This document shows positions 11,245-22,253 of a stretch of 64,000 bases of DNA, one piece after another; within the stretch, counting starts at the first letter, position 1, and each line of letters starts with the position of its first letter. The position numbers and the translations under genes are program-made. The stretch spans positions 470,514 to 534,513 of the forward strand of contig CAJNDS010000569.1 in assembly GCA_905221605.1 (NCBI GenBank), given 5' to 3'. Under the pieces are notes generated by a model, which worked only from the letters and a program-made list of their open reading frames with translations, was not told where the DNA came from and searched no databases. Source of the DNA: Symbiodinium natans. Its lineage: Eukaryota > Sar > Dinophyceae > Suessiales > Symbiodiniaceae.

Positions 11245-11652
11245 ATGGCATCAGACAGATGGGCTGTGCTCTGGGTGCACAATGGGGTGTACATTAAAAG
11301 CAAGGATGCGGTCACACCTTTCCTTGAAGAAGCTACTGAAGCGCTTGTCCAACTTATCCAAATAGAACAGCACTTCTTTCCCCAAGTCACCCCAAATCAG
11401 GAGTACAAAGGCCTAAATGAAGTTTTTGCGGTTACCACTGAACTTGAAATTTTGGCAGCAGTTGATGCGTTAAATGCTGCAAACATTGCCTGTCACAACC
11501 CGACATTTCCGAAGCTTCCAAAGTCCATTACTCAAAGGAAAAGCAAGCGAATTGGCTTGGAGGTTCTGGATATTCTGGAAGTTGAAAAGCAAAGGGAAAG
11601 CAAACGGAAAAGAGTGGATGTTATTGCTGCTCCGCGTAGGCAGTTGTGGTAA
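11245..11652 (+). CDS. Hypothetical protein, 135 residues
   Basis: It starts at an ATG (11245) and stops at 11650-11652. The sequence has protein-like composition: helical middle (FLEEATEALVQLIQIEQHFF), then TTELEILAAVDALNAANIAC, and a very basic C-terminal third with KRKRVDV. The basic tail could be a nuclear-localisation or nucleic-acid-binding segment. No family recognised. It is the first of a run of plus-strand frames reaching 21.1 kb and may be an exon or fragment of that locus. Confidence 0.4.
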   Translation: MASDRWAVLWVHNGVYIKSKDAVTPFLEEATEALVQLIQIEQHFFPQVTPNQEYKGLNEVFAVTTELEILAAVDALNAANIACHNPTFPKLPKSITQRKSKRIGLEVLDILEVEKQRESKRKRVDVIAAPRRQLW

Positions 11653-11799
11653 ATGCCCCTATTCGCTGCGCAAGCTGTTGTTTTCTATCAGTAGTGAGCG
11701 CCCGCCCACACCCCTTTTTTGCTACTTATGTTGCTGTTAAGGAAGTTGTGAATGCCCGGGCACAACTGACAATGCTTGCTGCTAGACGCTGCCTCTTGG

Positions 11800-12349
11800 C
11801 GCTACCAGGAAGTCATTGGCGCTCACACCTGCTCAACTGCCTTTGAACTCACGATCTTCCCTGCTACAGCGGGCATGATATTGTTTGCCCTTTTGGGGGA
11901 AAGCCATTCGGGAGAAGCTTATTCCCTTTCCCACAAGCATCGCCTCTACCAAAGCGTTGCCTGTGGTAATCCCGGTGGTATCAGGGAAATTATCGATGGC
12001 TTGGGCGAAAAGGAGCTTCTGTTAGCTTGGACCCTAATTGAGGTCATTGGACGGTTGGATGTTGCTACACAACCCCGCGTGAGCAGACGGAAGCCGGAAG
12101 AAAATAAGTGACTGCAATCTCCGTGCCATCTCTTGCGTGGGAGAACGAGCGTTAGCACAATCGCTTTCCGAGCACTTCAACCTGACCCCCAAGTGGTCCG
12201 CGCGGCTAATTGGAGCAATGGTTTGGCATAAAAATGGATGGAGGAGGGTTGATGTCCTGCTCCAGGTAATTTCTCCTAGAGCTACAACCATTGCACGTGA
12301 ACTGTGCGAGCGCGAACAATTCCCAAGCCACTTTACTTGGCCGTGGTGA
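11800..12349 (+). pseudogene. Unassigned plus-strand coding fragments
   Basis: Two successive frames are readable. One runs to the stop at 12111 and contains SWRYQEVIGAHTCSTAFELT and GGIREIIDGLGEKELLLAWT. The next runs from about 12137 to 12349 and contains SEHFNLTPKWSARLIGAMVW. They differ in frame by one base and are separated by about 25 bases with stops, so an intron or frameshift is needed to join them. Composition looks coding; no family is recognised. Confidence 0.35.
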
Positions 12350-12657
12350 TCTTGGTTTGGTCACTCCCGCGCTTAATCTAATCGGAGTTACGTCTTTGGC
12401 TTTAATCGCCCCTGGCTAGGCCCACCTCACTTCGGCCATCTGTACGCAGACAGTGGAGCTATGTGCCATGCGTCCACTGGGTGAGGGTGTGGATGCCCCC
12501 TGCGCGATCTGTGCAGAGTGGGCCTTTATTGCCTATATTTGGTACCTGTGCCTTTGTGCGTACTCCTCCGTCTCCTATTGACTTTTCTGTTGCCCCCTTT
12601 TGTTGCAATGGTTGTACTTGTCCCTCCCCGTTGGCTACTTGATGAGTGGCCCCTTGC

Positions 12658-14020
12658 ATGCCTCGCCTTTTGCTCACAAGCTACCAGGGAAACTTTGTGA
12701 CGATTTCAACAGGCGCAATGGCTCTCTGCCTTGACTTGGCACCAGAACAGCTTAGAAAGGTCCTCGGGTCTCCCACTGCAGGACAGCCTGGCCTGTTCTC
12801 GTATGAGAACTGTTTTGGCACAATGGATTCCGGCATTGCTTTCCACATCCTTCAGCTTGCAGGGATGATCTCAATTAGCGCGCACCTGGGTACCGACGCT
12901 GCCTCTGCGCAAATGGTGGCAATTGCATTCCAGCTCATAACTCGCTGTTGGCAAAAAGGGTTGGCCCTCCAGCTGCGTGAGATTGAGGGGCATGGCTGCC
13001 TCGTGTGGCAACAATGGGGGCTGCAGACGTTGCGCACTCTGGGCTCTGTCTGCCCAAGTTGGCGCAACTTGCTTGCCAGCCACCTTGGTGGGCCCTGCAT
13101 TATAGCGCTCCCGGTCACACTGCATGCCTCCTGTAGAATTGCGATCACCTCAATGTGCAGCTATGAGGTCTTCTTCCTCAGGCTGAGCTCGCTGCCCGAT
13201 TTACTACTCTTTCGTCTCCGTGCGCCATCCCATACCTTGCAACAGCCACCCCCCACGTTACTCGCCAGAGCTACGCACCATGGATTCTGGCCGGGTGTAA
13301 TAGGGCGCCCTGTTGGGCCCCTACCAGCAAACAATGGTACTGGGGCGCCTCGAATACAAGAATTCCAGTTTACCACGCAAATGGCATGTGCGTTTCAGGA
13401 ACAAGGTCTCGGTGCTGCTTGCACATTCGCGGGGCAAGTTGCTACGTTTGTCTTGGCCGAGGCAGGGCTGGAATTCGGCTGCATGCTCAAGTACTCTATG
13501 TGCTGCTCGCCTTATACCCAAGGGGAATGGTACCTCATTGACTCCACCCAGCTGGGTGCCGAGCTTTTCCCGCTAATCTTGGGTGCGACAGCATTTCCAC
13601 TGGATCTCAATCTAGTTACAGGTTCAGGTGATTGTACAAGGGATGACTTTTGCTGTCCCTCTGCTCAGTTTCCTGATTGATTGGCCAGTTGGAACAGTGT
13701 TTGTCGCAGTCTCCTTTCCCTCCATTGAGCAAATGGTAGAGGCACATCCTGTCCTGGTGGGGTCCTACTGCAATAGGCAGTTGTGTGTTGTCAACCCGCC
13801 GGATAGTCCCCTTCCTCTCGATCTGACGATCGATCCCATGTTGCCTGTATTGATGTTGCAAGTGCTGATTGTACAGCTCATGCGACAAAGGAGCGGATAC
13901 CTTGAGAATCGGGCATTTGTGCTCTGCGATGAGCAAGGCTTCGTAGCAATTTTAGCCGCATCATGGTATTCTTGCCGCGCTTTTCTCGGTAATCTGCAAC
14001 TTGGGATGGTGCTGTGGTAA
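12658..14020 (+). pseudogene. Large unassigned coding segment, frameshifted near 13.62 kb
   Basis: The frame from ATG 12658 to the stop at 13680 (340 codons) is followed with overlap by a second frame (about 13613-14020) that carries on the same character: FAVPLLSFLIDWPVGTVFVA, then LLQVLIVQL-like hydrophobic stretches. Notable parts of the first frame are LCLDLAPEQLRKVLGS, an ENCFGTMDSGIAFHIL stretch and a Cys/Pro-rich middle. I infer a single ancestral reading frame with a shift near 13.61-13.63 kb. No domain is recognised. Orientation and spacing suggest it belongs to the same large locus as the segments down to 21.1 kb. Confidence 0.42.
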
Positions 14021-14311
14021 CGTTGCAATGTGCCGGCATGTAGGGGCTCAAGTCTGAATTGTGGGTTGCGGGGTAGTTTGTCGCCCGCGTCTCGGCAGTC
14101 ATAGGCTGTATGGCCGAGGGAACCAGCCCCTCTCTTCATGTGGAGCGCCTCGTCCCACTCTTGGTGCTTGTCAGGCCCCCAGGACGCACAACCGCAGCTA
14201 ACAGGCGTTCTGTAGTGCACGGCAACAGGCACCTTCATGAATGTCCTGTGGATGCACTGCGTTGCATTCTCTTTGATGTCTGTACCGTTTGCCTGAGTTT
14301 GTGGTGCATAA

Positions 14312-15051
14312 TTGAACCGCGCGAGGGCCTCTCGGAGCCTGAACAGGTGTCTCTATGGCGACAACATCAGTCTACGTGGGGCTGTCGCTATGCTCGCCTC
14401 CCTCACGTGGCACCTGGAGTTGAGCAGTACGAGGTTTGCCCTACCGTCCTTGTACGAGGCGGTGACAGTGGCCGCGGTTTGCAGGCGTTGGGGCAGCATC
14501 ATTGGTGCTTGGGCTTCACGCAGGCGTTATGTGACTTCAGCGTCCGTCTTCCCTAGAACTCAGCGCGTAGCGATAGTGACACGGGTGAATTGTACCCACC
14601 TCTCGATCAGGCCCTGCCGACGTATGTTATTGGCTTGGGCTCTGGTGGGACCATCGTATACCAGATTGCAATCTCAGGAACCCAGCCGGGATTCCAGGCA
14701 TGTGTGTGTATGGGCCCCATCCGTCTACCCTACCCTCTGCCTGCTCCGACCACCGCAGCCACGCAAGTGCTGATCTATGGCGGACGCCAGGACGTGGAAG
14801 TCTTCCAGCGCAATCTGCGGCATGGCCACTCGGTGCGAGGCAATACCCGGGTACCCCCAGTTGTCGAATGCCTATCAGAAGACTCGCGTTTCACGGTGTT
14901 CAAAGGCTACAACCGCACACAGTACTCATGGGCTCCTGGCCTTACGGTCCGGCAGGTTGTCATCGGCAAGGACCCGGAGCACGTAGTGTGGCCCCGGCTG
15001 CTGAGCGACCCTGATTGGATGCTGGCTGATCATATTGAGCTCCCGGAGTAG
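14312..15051 (+). pseudogene. Alpha/beta-hydrolase-like fragment
   Basis: A frame around 14312-14570 (SLTWHLELSSTRFALPSLYE, then AVCRRWGSIIGAW) gives way to a second frame ending at 15051. The second frame contains YVIGLGSGGTIVYQIAISG, which has the shape of a nucleophile elbow (G-x-x-x-G-G) but with Gly where Ser is expected. Later come TQVLIYGGRQDVEVF, resembling the strand before the acid residue, and a conserved-looking FKGYNRTQYSW. This is consistent with a decayed or non-catalytic hydrolase fold. An unrelated Rossmann-like fold with GLGSGG is the main alternative. Its C terminus lies 346 bases before the ATG of the next segment. Confidence 0.35.
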
Positions 15052-15396
15052 TTGCAAGGGCAAGGCAGAGGCCCCCTTTCTTTCTCCCTTTTGGATGTCA
15101 TTGATTTGCGCTTGTCTGCACCTGCATTGCAGCCACAAACAGGCGGCCGCTAAGGTATGCAAGCACCTTGGGATTACTGGCTTGGTGCTTACTTGAACCT
15201 TGCGCGGGCTCAAAGTAAGAGGGGGGCATTGATGGTTTGCTTGCAGACATGTCAATGGTTTCTCCTGTTGATATTAGCCGTACTGTGACTTTGTCGCTTT
15301 CAGTGCCCTAGGGTGATTTGCGCCTGTGTATCTGTTAGTTTGTTTTCATCTCGCTTACCGTAGCATCGGATTCTGCAGTTTTCGGTGATCGCAGCC

Positions 15397-17570
15397 ATGG
15401 ATGCCTACGCGTGTCAGCATTATGCGCTGCAAGCCGGGTCGCATGTACTTCATGTCTTTGTTGCTAAGCGGGGCCAACTTACCGCGCTTGCCACTGCAGG
15501 GACTAGCGATATAGCGATGACCAAGCCCATGCAAGCAGGAATTATCCTACCCACTGAGGCGGATGCAACGGGCTGGAGCCACTGCTTCCCAAGGGAGGTG
15601 CAGCACCTCCTGCGGCTAGAATGCTCTGCCTTTTTGCGGGACAGCAATTCGATATGCTTTGCGCAGCAAGCCACAGTTCGCTGTTTTCTCTTGCATACAG
15701 GGCGGCCAGGCATAGGCAACATGCCGCATCGCAGTGCCCTTACGGGTCGTGTGCCAGCTGCACCTGTGTGTGCACCGCCTGCCAGCGCGGTTCCTCTTTC
15801 ATGGTCTTGCGCAGTTGCCGGACACGGAGCGGGTAGGGAGGCCGCCCTGCCTCCCTCGCCCTTTCAGGCTCCGATGCCAAGTCAACCCAGGACTTTCATG
15901 CCGGGTGCCCCCCCCCCGCCCTCCTGCTCCCCCCGTCCCTCTCCGCACTGGTGGGCATAGATCAAGTGATGGAAGCAGGGAAGCGGATCCCCTCTTTTCC
16001 TCAGCGCCTCCACCTTCGACGCCTGACATCCCGCCCTGGCTGAAGCACAAGAGAACCTGCCCACATGCGCTTGCTGAGACCGCTAGGGATGCTATACGGC
16101 AGCTCCACGCATGGAACGCGGACCGCCCGCCAGCGCAGGAAGACGCCTCTGACATTACGCAGGCTTTGGAGACTGATCAGAACTTCCCTGAACCCATCCC
16201 GGATGGAATCCTACCTCTGCGGGCGGCCGTGGGTACGGTCACTGGCGAGCCGCCGGACCCGCAGGGGTGGCACCCAGCGGTCGATTTCCTAGCGTTGCTC
16301 AACTGCCTGCTCCCGCAGCTTCTGGACGCTGAACACGCGGGTGCCCACGTCCTCCTCTTGGTCACAGACAGTCGCAATTTCCTGTCCATCCCGCACTTCC
16401 CCTACTTCATACGGCATCTCGTTGCACGGATGCAGTGGGAAGGAACTTATAGGGAAAAGTGGTTCCCTATCTTTGTGAACACTCTAGAGGCTGGGCTTGC
16501 TGCAGTGCACTTCACGTGGGCGGGGCCTGAAATCATGACTGTTCTCAGGGTTCTGGCGCCAGGAGCTGTCCTGATGTTGCTGGATCATGACACCCTCTTC
16601 ACCGCCAGATGGGAAGCCGAAGAGCTACGACGCTTTGCAGTTCTCGACCTCTTGCCAAACTCCCTGTCGGTGGAGCCTTTAGGTAAAATGGACTTGGAGG
16701 TGGACGAGACACAGCCCTGTGGCTCGCTTCCATCCTCGCCTTGGAGCTGTTCGCCGGATGGATACATCCCGTCCAGAGCCCGGTCGCCTAACTCCATCGG
16801 CATGGTTTGTGCGTCGGAAGATCAGCTTGAGGCCAATGGGGGCTTGGTGATCTTCTACCCGGATGCTCCGGATGCATCGTGCCCGCGACCTCCTGCCTTC
16901 TGCGTTCCGCACACTGCAGTTGAAGCTGTGGACATCGTGCGTGCGGCACTGGCCCGTGCGTTTACGCGAATCATCCTCCCCAGTGGAGTGCCCACTCCAT
17001 TGCCTGGCATGCATGTTGACGTGACATTGGACAGAATCCACCATTTGCAGTGCCTTCGAAACACTCCCCTTGCTGGCACGAAGGCCAACAGGCACTCCGA
17101 CTTTGTGTTTGCTTGGGCGTTGCTCGGCAGATATGTGCATGAGCTAGCATGGAAACAGGCCAACCTCGAGGATAGCCGCCCGGAACCACAGATTGCCCTT
17201 GGCTCCTCTCCCATTGGGCAGGTGAAAGGAGTCAAAACTTGGGGACAAGGTCCCTATGAGCAGGGCTTTCTTCCTCTCCTGCTAGGCTATGGCAGTTCGC
17301 AAACTCAAATGGCGATTCTGCCAGGGCCAGACTTGTTCATGGCGAACCGTTTCGCCGAGGCTGTGCCCCCCCCGTTTGTTCATGGATATGGCGCCAAAGG
17401 GAAGAGTGTTTTGCGGCTCTGGGGAAATGTACACCGGCTGCCCACCCTGCCGGAGGCCATTTGGGGCAACGGTGACGCGGTTCCTCTATGGGCCTCTGTG
17501 GGGGTGAAGGGCAACGGACCAGTTCGGATCCAACTTTTCCCTGGGGTCCTTATGTATTGGAAAAAAGAAG
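15397..17570 (+). pseudogene. Proline-rich linker plus DxD module, glycosyltransferase-like (tentative)
   Basis: Reading starts at ATG 15397 in one frame and must shift at the C-run near 15903-15920 into a frame that stays open to about 17560, where it shifts again at an A-run (17561-17566). Before the first shift the protein is ordinary. Around it is a Pro-rich linker (PPPRPPAPPVPL). After it come an aromatic helical part with YREKWFPIFVNTLEAGLAAV and VLMLLDHDTLFTARWEAEEL with an Asp-His-Asp at 16583-16591. Then come GGLVIFYPDAPD and, further on, HSDFVFAWALLGRYV. The DxD after a hydrophobic strand, followed by a later acidic strand, resembles GT-A glycosyltransferases, and I loosely recall similar proteins from Symbiodinium. 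The function is an inference. The pyrimidine-rich tract ending in CAG at 15373-15378 could be a splice or trans-splice acceptor. Confidence 0.4.
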
Positions 17571-19328
17571 CCTCGTCCTCCTGTGGAGCCTCGCCCAAGT
17601 GGCGAAGCCGGCCAAACACCCCAAAAGGGCCGCTACCATTCTGACTGCTGCAGCGCACTCGTGCTTTGCCCAGGCGGATGTGCCTTGGCCACTTTTCACT
17701 GCCGACACGCAGGCCACGTCTCTGGGCCTCAGCCGGTATTGGGATGACAGCCTAGCGCTGCGAGTGCACCAGGCCCTTGCGGCATTCGGATTTCCGGCCT
17801 ATCAACACCCGCCCCCGAAACCCCACCGTACACCTGCTGGGGAATGCAGGTCGCTCTTCATTAGCGGGATGAATGGCAGAGGCGAGAACGCGCCCGCTTC
17901 CGTCTCGGGCAGTATCATTCACACCGCCAACTCTTATGCACTAACGGGCCTGGAAATGGAACAGGTCCGGGAGAACCAAGGCAGGCCGGTTAGATATGAT
18001 CTCACTCACCGCCCGCTGCTGCTCTCGTCTAGCGGCAACGCGTCGCGTGCGTTGTTGCTCCTCCCTCAGGCCCCCCAAGTTTGGGCCAAGGCTCTCTACC
18101 CACACGTTGAAGGATGCCACTTGCCTGCTGGTGTGAGGGCCAGGATTAGCGCTGTTGAAGCTGCCCTTACCATGAAGCCGGCCTTGGCACACTTGCGCAT
18201 GCCACACACTGCAGCATTAACGGCCTTACATGTGGGTTTGGGTGCCGGCAGGGCCGGCCAATGCAAACTACGCATCAGTGGCTTCTCCGCTGGTTCCTAC
18301 ACCGGCGCAGCTGTGGTCATTGCATGGCACGAGCGCCAGCAACGCCCCCAGTGCAAAGGCGATTTCGTCCCCATCGAGGCGCGCCTCGGGGGCATTGCCA
18401 TGCCACGGGCTATGTTGCGATACATTCTGCGGTCAGAGTTGCGACATGCGGTCAGTCTTGTCCACCACCAGGGCGACCAGCTTTGCATCTTCCGGCCGAG
18501 CTTGGCAGCGAGGGAGCAGGCGCTTCGGGATGGGGCTCGCCTGTACTTCTTCTCGGAGTCTGATACCTTCGGCAGCGGAGGCCACTCCTACGGCCACTTC
18601 GTTGACAGTGAGGAGTTGTTCCAGCTCACCCCAGGGGATTACGTGCACAAGGAGCTGACCAGGAAGATTTGCGGTTTGGCGGATCCTCGGCTCGACCGAG
18701 CAGTCAGGGCGTCCTTAATGGGCGTCGCTTGTGGCTCGGTCCAATTGCCGGAATGTTCCCAAGCTTTTGTCAAAGCGGTGCTGGGACGGCAAGTCACCCG
18801 GCAGGATATGGAGAAATTCCTCAAACTGCCGCCTGCGACTAATCGGGGAATTATGGAATTGAGAGGTGAGTGCACGGGCATCCTGTTGCAGGAGGCCAAG
18901 CCTCACCTCCACAGCCCTACCACGAAGCTTGGTCCCACAATGAAACTTGTGTTAGACATGTGGCTTCCCCTCCTGCCACTTGAGCGCCTCGTTGATATGC
19001 TTGGCTACCAGTTCTTAGCCATGGCATCAGAAGCAGAAGTTGAGGAGGAGCCTTCGGAGCAGTATCACTACCCGGAGCAGGCAGCCGTCAAACGTGCCAC
19101 CACACCCACTGCCGTCAAGCCAGGCGCCAATACGTGGCCTATCGGCCTTCTTCATCGGGTCTATCCGAGGGCAACAGTCATCCTTCTCACACCAGAATTG
19201 GCAGGAGTTCCTGAAAGGCGCAGAATGTGGTTTGCTGTCGCCGGCAAAGTACCCGCCAAGGGCACTGCGTTGCTGGTCACCTTGAGCGAAGGCAGTCGTG
19301 ACACGACCTACCCTGGTGTGTTAAATTG
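17560..19328 (+). pseudogene. Alpha/beta-hydrolase-like module with GFSAGS motif
   Basis: The frame continues from the previous module after the A-run near 17563 and is open to a TGA at 19327-19329. Early parts read AATILTAAAHSCFAQADVPW and SGMNGRGENAPASV. The centre has LRISGFSAGSYTGAAVVIAW, a textbook G-x-S-x-G elbow after a beta strand, with Ser at 18286-18288. About 70 residues later comes SLVHHQGDQLCIF, with a candidate acid, and then GSGGHSYGHFV with a candidate His. The order Ser-Asp-His matches serine hydrolases. An acidic linker (EAEVEEEPSEQ) leads towards the helicase part. The reaction is unknown. A shift into the next frame is needed at about 19316-19326. Confidence 0.5.
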
Positions 19329-21144
19329 AGCTTACCGCCCCTAAGAAGCTTCGTACCAACGCGGGCGAGACCAAAGCAATGCAGCCCATAGACCTCACAA
19401 TCGCCCTGCTGCTGTCTGATGATCAGCACAACCACCTGGTGAATCAACATACACTGCCCAGGGTCAGCCAGCTGGAGGTTCTCCCTGGCGGAGCTTCCAC
19501 CCCGCTTTAGGATGCACTGCTGCACATGCCCAAGGAGCGACAGCATGTAGCTCTTGAAGTACCGCTGGCGGATTCCCCATTGGAAGCAATTCGCCAGCCA
19601 TACTGGCTGCCGAATTTTCTCGCTGATCTTGTGCTTGTTCTGCTCACCGGATTGGTTGTCCAAGGGCATTGGCATGACTCGTGGGCCCATCTTATACACC
19701 CTGTAGTCTGTCAGGTCCTCAGGGGAAGGCATCGAGCGCAAGTCAGCCAGGCTTCTCAACCTGAGGGGCCCGGTGACGATCCTCTAAGTGGCCTCCTCGC
19801 AAGCTGGCTAGTGGAGGACAAAGTCTATGCCAAGGAATGGACTCCGCAGTTGCTGGCTGGAATTCTAGCCACTCTGCCTGTTGCGCCGCTGCCCAGCCAA
19901 GAGGACGCCCGAACTCCTGCGCTGTGGCATGCGGAGCGTTTAAGCCTGAGCCCGAACTCGTTAAGCAATGAGCACGACCCAAGGAGCCGAGCCAGTGTCT
20001 TTGCACTTGCGGCGGGGCCGTCCTTCCTTTCGTGTCTTTGTGACACTTTTTGGGGGGCTGACGGTCATCTTGCGGCGTTAATTGGAACCTGTTCTTACGG
20101 TTTGGGTGCCAATCGCTCCTCTGTCTTCATTACTGGTGCCCCTGGCAGCGGCAAAACACACTCGTGTGCGTTCCTGGGAGTACTGGTTGCCTGCCTGACC
20201 AACAGGCTCACCCTTTACACCGCACATGGCAACGAGTCAGTGCGAGCCTACATCGAGGCCGTTGATCGGTTAACCGCTGCAAGCCACGATTTCGTCCGCA
20301 GTCGCATCATTCGCGTCCCGGCCAGCAAGGAAAAGGATACCTACAAGCTTCCTTTTGACGCACATGATGCGTTTCGGGGATTGTTAGTTGCAGCGACACA
20401 TGGGACTATAGTCGCTCGCGGCTCAGTTTCCCATACTCGGTGCTCATTAACAGGTTGAAGGATGTGGAGCTTCTGCTCAGGGATGAAGCACAGCAACTGG
20501 CACACCTGGCTCCAACACCATTCTGGCTCACATTCGACACGCGCTTGATGTCATGATTGGGGATCACAGGCAGCCGGCGACCGAATTACCACTGTGTGAC
20601 GGAGCTTTTGGAGCAAAAAACATGCGGCCTTAACGCCGTCCCGGCTGATCTGTATACGCCTGCCACGCTACCAGCAGCATTGCTAAGGCAAACGAATTAT
20701 AGCGCCGGACCGTGGAAAAAAGGGCCAGGAGATATGCCTTCCTGGGGCACGCCCAATTTGCACCCTGATTCTGCGGAGTCTGGGTTTTCTGCCAACTCCA
20801 TGCTGGAATCCATCCTCTGCCTAAGCTGTGTTAAGCCAAAACAGGCCGAAACGGTCATGCAAGCCGCGGGACTCAAGGCTATTGTGGGTCCAGCCATCAA
20901 TCTGTCGCTCTGCTCATCCATGCGCCTCCCCCCGGAAATTTCTGCTGTCTTGTATGCCTGCCGATACTCGGAAGCTTGCCTTTTCGAGTTGAGGGGACAG
21001 GTTCCCTATCTGCGCATGCCACCAGGACCCAATTTGCAGCATCTGCTACCGCTACGCAGCCCTGCTGGCAGGTGGATGGAGACGTGTAGATGGGTCCGTG
21101 TGCCTGACCAGGATGAGAGTCAAAGCAAACTGGGCAATAGTTAG
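19325..21144 (+). pseudogene. SF1 (UPF1/SMUBP2-type) RNA/DNA helicase, broken
   Basis: Helicase motifs occur in the right order on the plus strand but in different frames. Walker A GAPGSGKTHS (20135-20161) is preceded by a VFIT strand and followed by LYTAHGNESV, a motif Ia-like stretch. VELLLRDEAQQ (DEAQQ 20482-20496) is Walker B of the DExxQ SF1 class and lies one frame away. VMIGDHRQP (20559-20576) is motif III in the third frame. The following domain (about 20577-21144) has LSLCSSMRLPPEISAVLYAC, resembling the segment before motif IV/V. A TAG at 19508-19510 interrupts the N-terminal part, and shifts are needed near 19320, 20410-20440, between DEAQQ and GDHRQP, and just after GDHRQP. Motifs V and VI are not visible, so the C terminus is lost. 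It is probably fused downstream of the hydrolase module. Confidence 0.68.
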
Positions 21145-21420
21145 GGCTTGGTACTCTTGAGTACAAACCTTTATTTTGAGATAAAATTTTTCACCATGGA
21201 ATGCGTGAGAAATTTTGGCTCAGCCCGCGAGGGCACTGAGAGTCAGATGAGCAGATTAAAAAGCCCCGAACCGGGTTGAGCCTCAACAGGTTCGTCTTTC
21301 AACGGGCCTCGTGACGAACTGCAATTTGAGCCATGCTAATTTTGCTCCGAGCTAAAGGGAGTTACTCGTGCACCCAGCTGGGAAAGACACTCCATGTTTG
21401 TTTTGCGGTTTTCTCTGTAT
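21145..21420. other. No gene; small hairpin
   Basis: An imperfect palindrome (21267-21294, CGAACC...GGTTGAG with CTCAAC...GGTTCG) is the only structure seen. It does not fold as a tRNA. Confidence 0.4.
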
Positions 21421-21439
21421 TTGAGGTGACCAGTAGCGC

Positions 21440-21620
21440 AATCTGCATGTTTTGTGAGCGCTTCAGACTGTCGGGCACCTCAGTGTGATTCGAGCGAGCT
21501 TCCTTGATTCCACTCAGTGTATCGGTACTTTGCATGGACATGCCATCTCTTGTTGTAGTAGCACAAAGTGCATGTCCTGCGAGTACTTCGAGAAGTTTGC
21601 GCCTCAGTGTGATTCGAGCA
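21440..21620 (+). repeat. Imperfect 124-bp tandem duplication encoding a Cys-rich motif
   Basis: CCTCAGTGTGATTCGAGC is identical at 21478-21495 and 21602-21619. Upstream, TGCATGT followed by TGYGAG is repeated with the same 124-125 bp offset. On the plus strand the copies read CMFCERF and CMSCEYFEKFAPQCDSSK, although the first copy runs into a stop through a one-base shift. The next 150 bases hold another Cys-rich frame (CNCNKCLAGFCV). They look like decaying zinc-binding repeats. Confidence 0.5.
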
Positions 21621-21911
21621 AGTCTCTTGCCTTGGCCCATTATACATGGATGTTGTCCTGAAGGACCTTCCCGAGACAATGTGAATGGTGCACCATGTGA
21701 GGATGGTGCCAGTTTCTTACCACTTTTGGCACACCAGGTATGAGTGCTGATCGGTTTTGTCTGAGTCACTGCAACTGCAACAAATGCCTCGCAGGTTTTT
21801 GTGTACTGACACAGGCTTGTTTGCATCAGACTTGCGGCGAGCTAAGCTGGACTCGACACCGACAGGTTGCCCGACGAAGTTTTGGGCTCAGAAGAGTGTG
21901 TGTGTTACCCA

Positions 21912-22253
21912 ATGACAGCTGTTAGAGCTGCTGTAGCAAAGCACATCGCAGAATCCTCCCCCATGGACCAAGCTGCTACCGACACCTTTGCTGATCGACC
22001 ATTCAGTTTCTGTGAATATCGTGCAGCTCTCTGGGAAATTGATACCAAGCTCATGGAGCACCACGCACGCCTTAGGCGTTTATCGGAACAGGTTCAAGCT
22101 GTGACTCGCTCCGTGCTGGTCGCCAGTGGCCCAGCACAGATGAGACAGGACTGCACGCTTCAGCCGTCCTTGCCGTCCTTGCAGAGCGAAATTGATCTTT
22201 CAAGCGACGTACGCTTTGAACCAGATGGTGTCTATGCAATTCGACCTGATTAG
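21912..22253 (+). CDS. Hypothetical protein with short coiled coil
   Basis: An ATG at 21912 opens 113 codons. The core YRAALWEIDTKLMEHHARLR continues into LSEQVQAVTRSVLV, an amphipathic helix likely to form a coiled coil. The start MTAVRAAVAKHIAESS is also helical. The C terminus is acidic and polar. The frame is open upstream to about 21867 without another ATG. No family recognised. It could be an exon of a larger gene that includes the Cys-rich repeats just upstream. Confidence 0.35.
   Translation: MTAVRAAVAKHIAESSPMDQAATDTFADRPFSFCEYRAALWEIDTKLMEHHARLRRLSEQVQAVTRSVLVASGPAQMRQDCTLQPSLPSLQSEIDLSSDVRFEPDGVYAIRPD

Noticed and set aside
21205-21222. TTTTGGCTCA, resembling part of the dinoflagellate spliced leader
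   Set aside because: Only about ten bases match and the conserved 5' part and the following AAG are missing, so it is not usable evidence of a retroposed mRNA.
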